From the NCBI GenBank assembly GCA_002293345.1, contig DBDB01000062.1:19983-26546 (forward strand): a stretch of DNA of 6,564 nucleotides. Direction: 5' to 3'. Of this stretch, positions 5,961 through 6,564 are shown in pieces. This DNA is from Alistipes sp. UBA943 (lineage in GTDB: Bacteria > Bacteroidota > Bacteroidia > Bacteroidales > Rikenellaceae). Positions within the stretch are counted from its first letter, which is position 1; every line of letters starts with the position of its first letter. Below the pieces are notes generated by a model. It made no database searches and had not been told where the DNA came from. It worked only from the letters and a program-made list of their open reading frames with translations. The translations under genes and the position numbers were made by a program.

Positions 5961-6155
5961 GCGAAAATATTTAAAGAGTAACTCTCTTTAATCCGATAGA
6001 AAACTTGCAACTCGCCAGTTGGTGAGGTTTGATTAGGATTAAGTTGTTTGCTCCGGCACGTGCTGTTATCCAGTTGCAGACACGACCGGGCGCGTACATT
6101 CTTCCTAATCGGGCTTGCAAGGCCTTCTGTCGGGGATTGTTTCGCGCCTTTTTTC
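5961..6155 (+). ncRNA. Structured non-coding RNA, probably 6S-like
   Basis: About 195 nt with no credible ORF, between a promoter and a run of six T (6149-6154). It folds into one long interrupted rod. GCGAAA (5961-5966) pairs with TTTCGC (6140-6145). AATCC (5990-5994) pairs with GGATT (6134-6138), and GATAGAA (5995-6001) with TTCTGTC (6125-6131). CTTGCAA (6004-6010) pairs with TTGCAAG (6115-6121), and GATTAGG (6031-6037) with CCTAATC (6104-6110). GCTCCGG (6050-6056) pairs with 6086-6093, and CGTG (6059-6062) with CACG (6081-6084). A side hairpin CTCGCC-AGTT-GGTGAG (6011-6026) and an A/U-rich asymmetric bubble (6038-6049 opposite 6094-6103) interrupt it. Size, closing stem, central bubble and apical stem match 6S RNA, which binds the housekeeping RNA polymerase by mimicking an open promoter. 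I recall a Bacteroidales-1 RNA family interpreted as a 6S variant. The structured-RNA call is stronger than the 6S identity. Confidence 0.62.
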
Positions 6156-6191
6156 ATTAGAGGCGCAAGTAATTAACCTAATAAATGCGCC
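6144..6191 (+). promoter_or_regulatory. Overlapping alternative helices before the small gene
   Basis: Three complementary blocks follow each other: GCGCC (6144-6148), GGCGCA (6162-6167) and TGCGCC (6186-6191). The middle block can pair with the first, forming a hairpin that encloses the T-run, or with the third, forming a 6-bp helix that ends 3 nt before the ATG at 6195. The pairings are mutually exclusive. Whether the small gene is read through from the upstream RNA or has its own promoter is unknown; no TAnnTTTG box is visible close to it. Confidence 0.4.
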
Positions 6192-6194
6192 AAA

Positions 6195-6419
6195 ATGAAA
6201 GCAGAATTGAAAGGAATGTGGAGATTGATGTTCATCCGTCACTTCGATGGAGAAACTTGGAGAGTAGTAAGTGAGTATCACGAGGGTATGATGACACAGT
6301 TCTTTTCAGACAAACCAAAGATTAATCACGAGAGATACACAATTCAGCAAATCAGCGACAACTACATCCGTCTAACCAATAAATCACAGACAATCCGTAT
6401 CGAGTTCGAGAGGGTGTGA
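6195..6419 (+). CDS. Small hypothetical protein, 74 aa
   Basis: I do not recognise this protein. It has no signal peptide, membrane segment or cysteine. It begins MKAELKGMWRLMFIRHFDGE and alternates aromatic and hydrophobic residues with polar ones (WRVVSEYHEG, HERYTIQQISDNYIRLTNKS, TIRIEFERV), which suggests an all-beta fold. The pattern of an early Trp, then a Y-T-I strand and an I-R-L strand, is faintly lipocalin-like; this is only an impression. An intergenic spacer of about 40 nt separates it from the T-run of the 6S-like RNA, and an intrinsic terminator follows, consistent with a real expressed gene. Its bases are richer in A/T than eno and priA, so it may have been acquired separately. 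The start is the only ATG that gives nearly the full open frame; no Shine-Dalgarno sequence is seen. Confidence 0.62.
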   Translation: MKAELKGMWRLMFIRHFDGETWRVVSEYHEGMMTQFFSDKPKINHERYTIQQISDNYIRLTNKSQTIRIEFERV

Positions 6420-6429
6420 GGGGAAAGCA

Positions 6430-6492
6430 CGTAGCCAGCGTGGGATGCTACTCGTCTTTTTGAGTGGCAGCCCTCGCCCGCCCATGGCTACG
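6430..6492 (+). other. Long nested hairpin after the small gene
   Basis: CGTAGCCA (6430-6437) pairs with TGGCTACG (6485-6492), and TGGG (6441-6444) with CCCA (6481-6484), with only GCG (6438-6440) bulged. An inner stem GCTACTC (6447-6453) pairs with GAGTGGC (6462-6468) around a T-rich loop. The right arm lies in the loop of the terminator below and overlaps its stem by two bases, so the two structures compete. Confidence 0.55.
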
Positions 6493-6509
6493 GGCTGCGG
6501 GGCTTTTTT
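6469..6509 (+). terminator. Intrinsic terminator
   Basis: AGCCC (6469-6473) pairs with GGGCT (6500-6504) and GCCCG (6476-6480) with CGGGC (6491-6495), separated by a small internal loop. The stem leads directly into a run of six T (6504-6509). It probably ends the transcript carrying the 74-aa gene. The 3' arm can instead form GGGCTTTT-TTC-AAAAGCCC (6500-6518), which would break the terminator stem. Confidence 0.65.
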
Positions 6510-6564
6510 CAAAAGCCCACCCCCTCACACAATCCACCGCGCATTACGGCTCGCTGCGCTCGCC

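Noticed and set aside
5961..6155. tmRNA, SRP RNA or RNase P RNA as the identity of the structured RNA.
   Set aside because: It lacks the tRNA-like ends of tmRNA, the SRP GGAA-loop signature and the conserved RNase P core, and it is too short for tmRNA or RNase P RNA.
5906..6157. An 83-codon minus-strand open frame over the 6S-like RNA.
   Set aside because: It overlaps the paired blocks of the RNA, has no promoter and no protein-like features.

Overview
The window looks like chromosomal DNA of a Bacteroidota species, probably of the order Bacteroidales; an Alistipes/Rikenellaceae-like source is a guess from GC-rich coding DNA and gene style. The evidence is three promoter -7 boxes of the Bacteroidota form TAnnTTTG upstream of transcription units, almost no Shine-Dalgarno sequences, and a FISUMP-type surface lipoprotein.

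Layout. On the minus strand, enolase (eno, 2314-1013) is followed after 32 bp by a lipoprotein gene (980-33), probably one transcript. On the plus strand, a YitT-family membrane protein (2901-3875) is followed after one base by priA (3877-5826), probably translationally coupled. The two units diverge from a 586-bp gap. Most of that gap is a composite element of nested inverted repeats and small hairpins, about 469 bp long and closed by perfect 17-bp terminal inverted repeats (2387-2403 and 2839-2855). The promoter of each unit lies just outside one end of it.

Downstream of priA there is no protein gene for about 370 bp. This stretch holds a palindrome of the dispersed-repeat type (5903-5938), a Bacteroidota promoter (5951-5958), and a roughly 195-nt RNA (about 5961-6155) that folds into one long interrupted rod with a central bubble and ends at a T-run, much like 6S RNA. 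A 74-codon unrecognised gene follows (6195-6419), then an intrinsic terminator with competing hairpins (6430-6518). The last ~46 bp hold nothing I can assign.

The genes are mostly housekeeping: glycolysis (eno), replication restart (priA) and probably global control of RNA polymerase (6S-like RNA). The most notable points are the divergent-promoter hairpin element, a PriA that appears to lack its winged-helix domain, the TTG start of priA, the 6S-like RNA, and overlapping alternative helices in front of the small gene.
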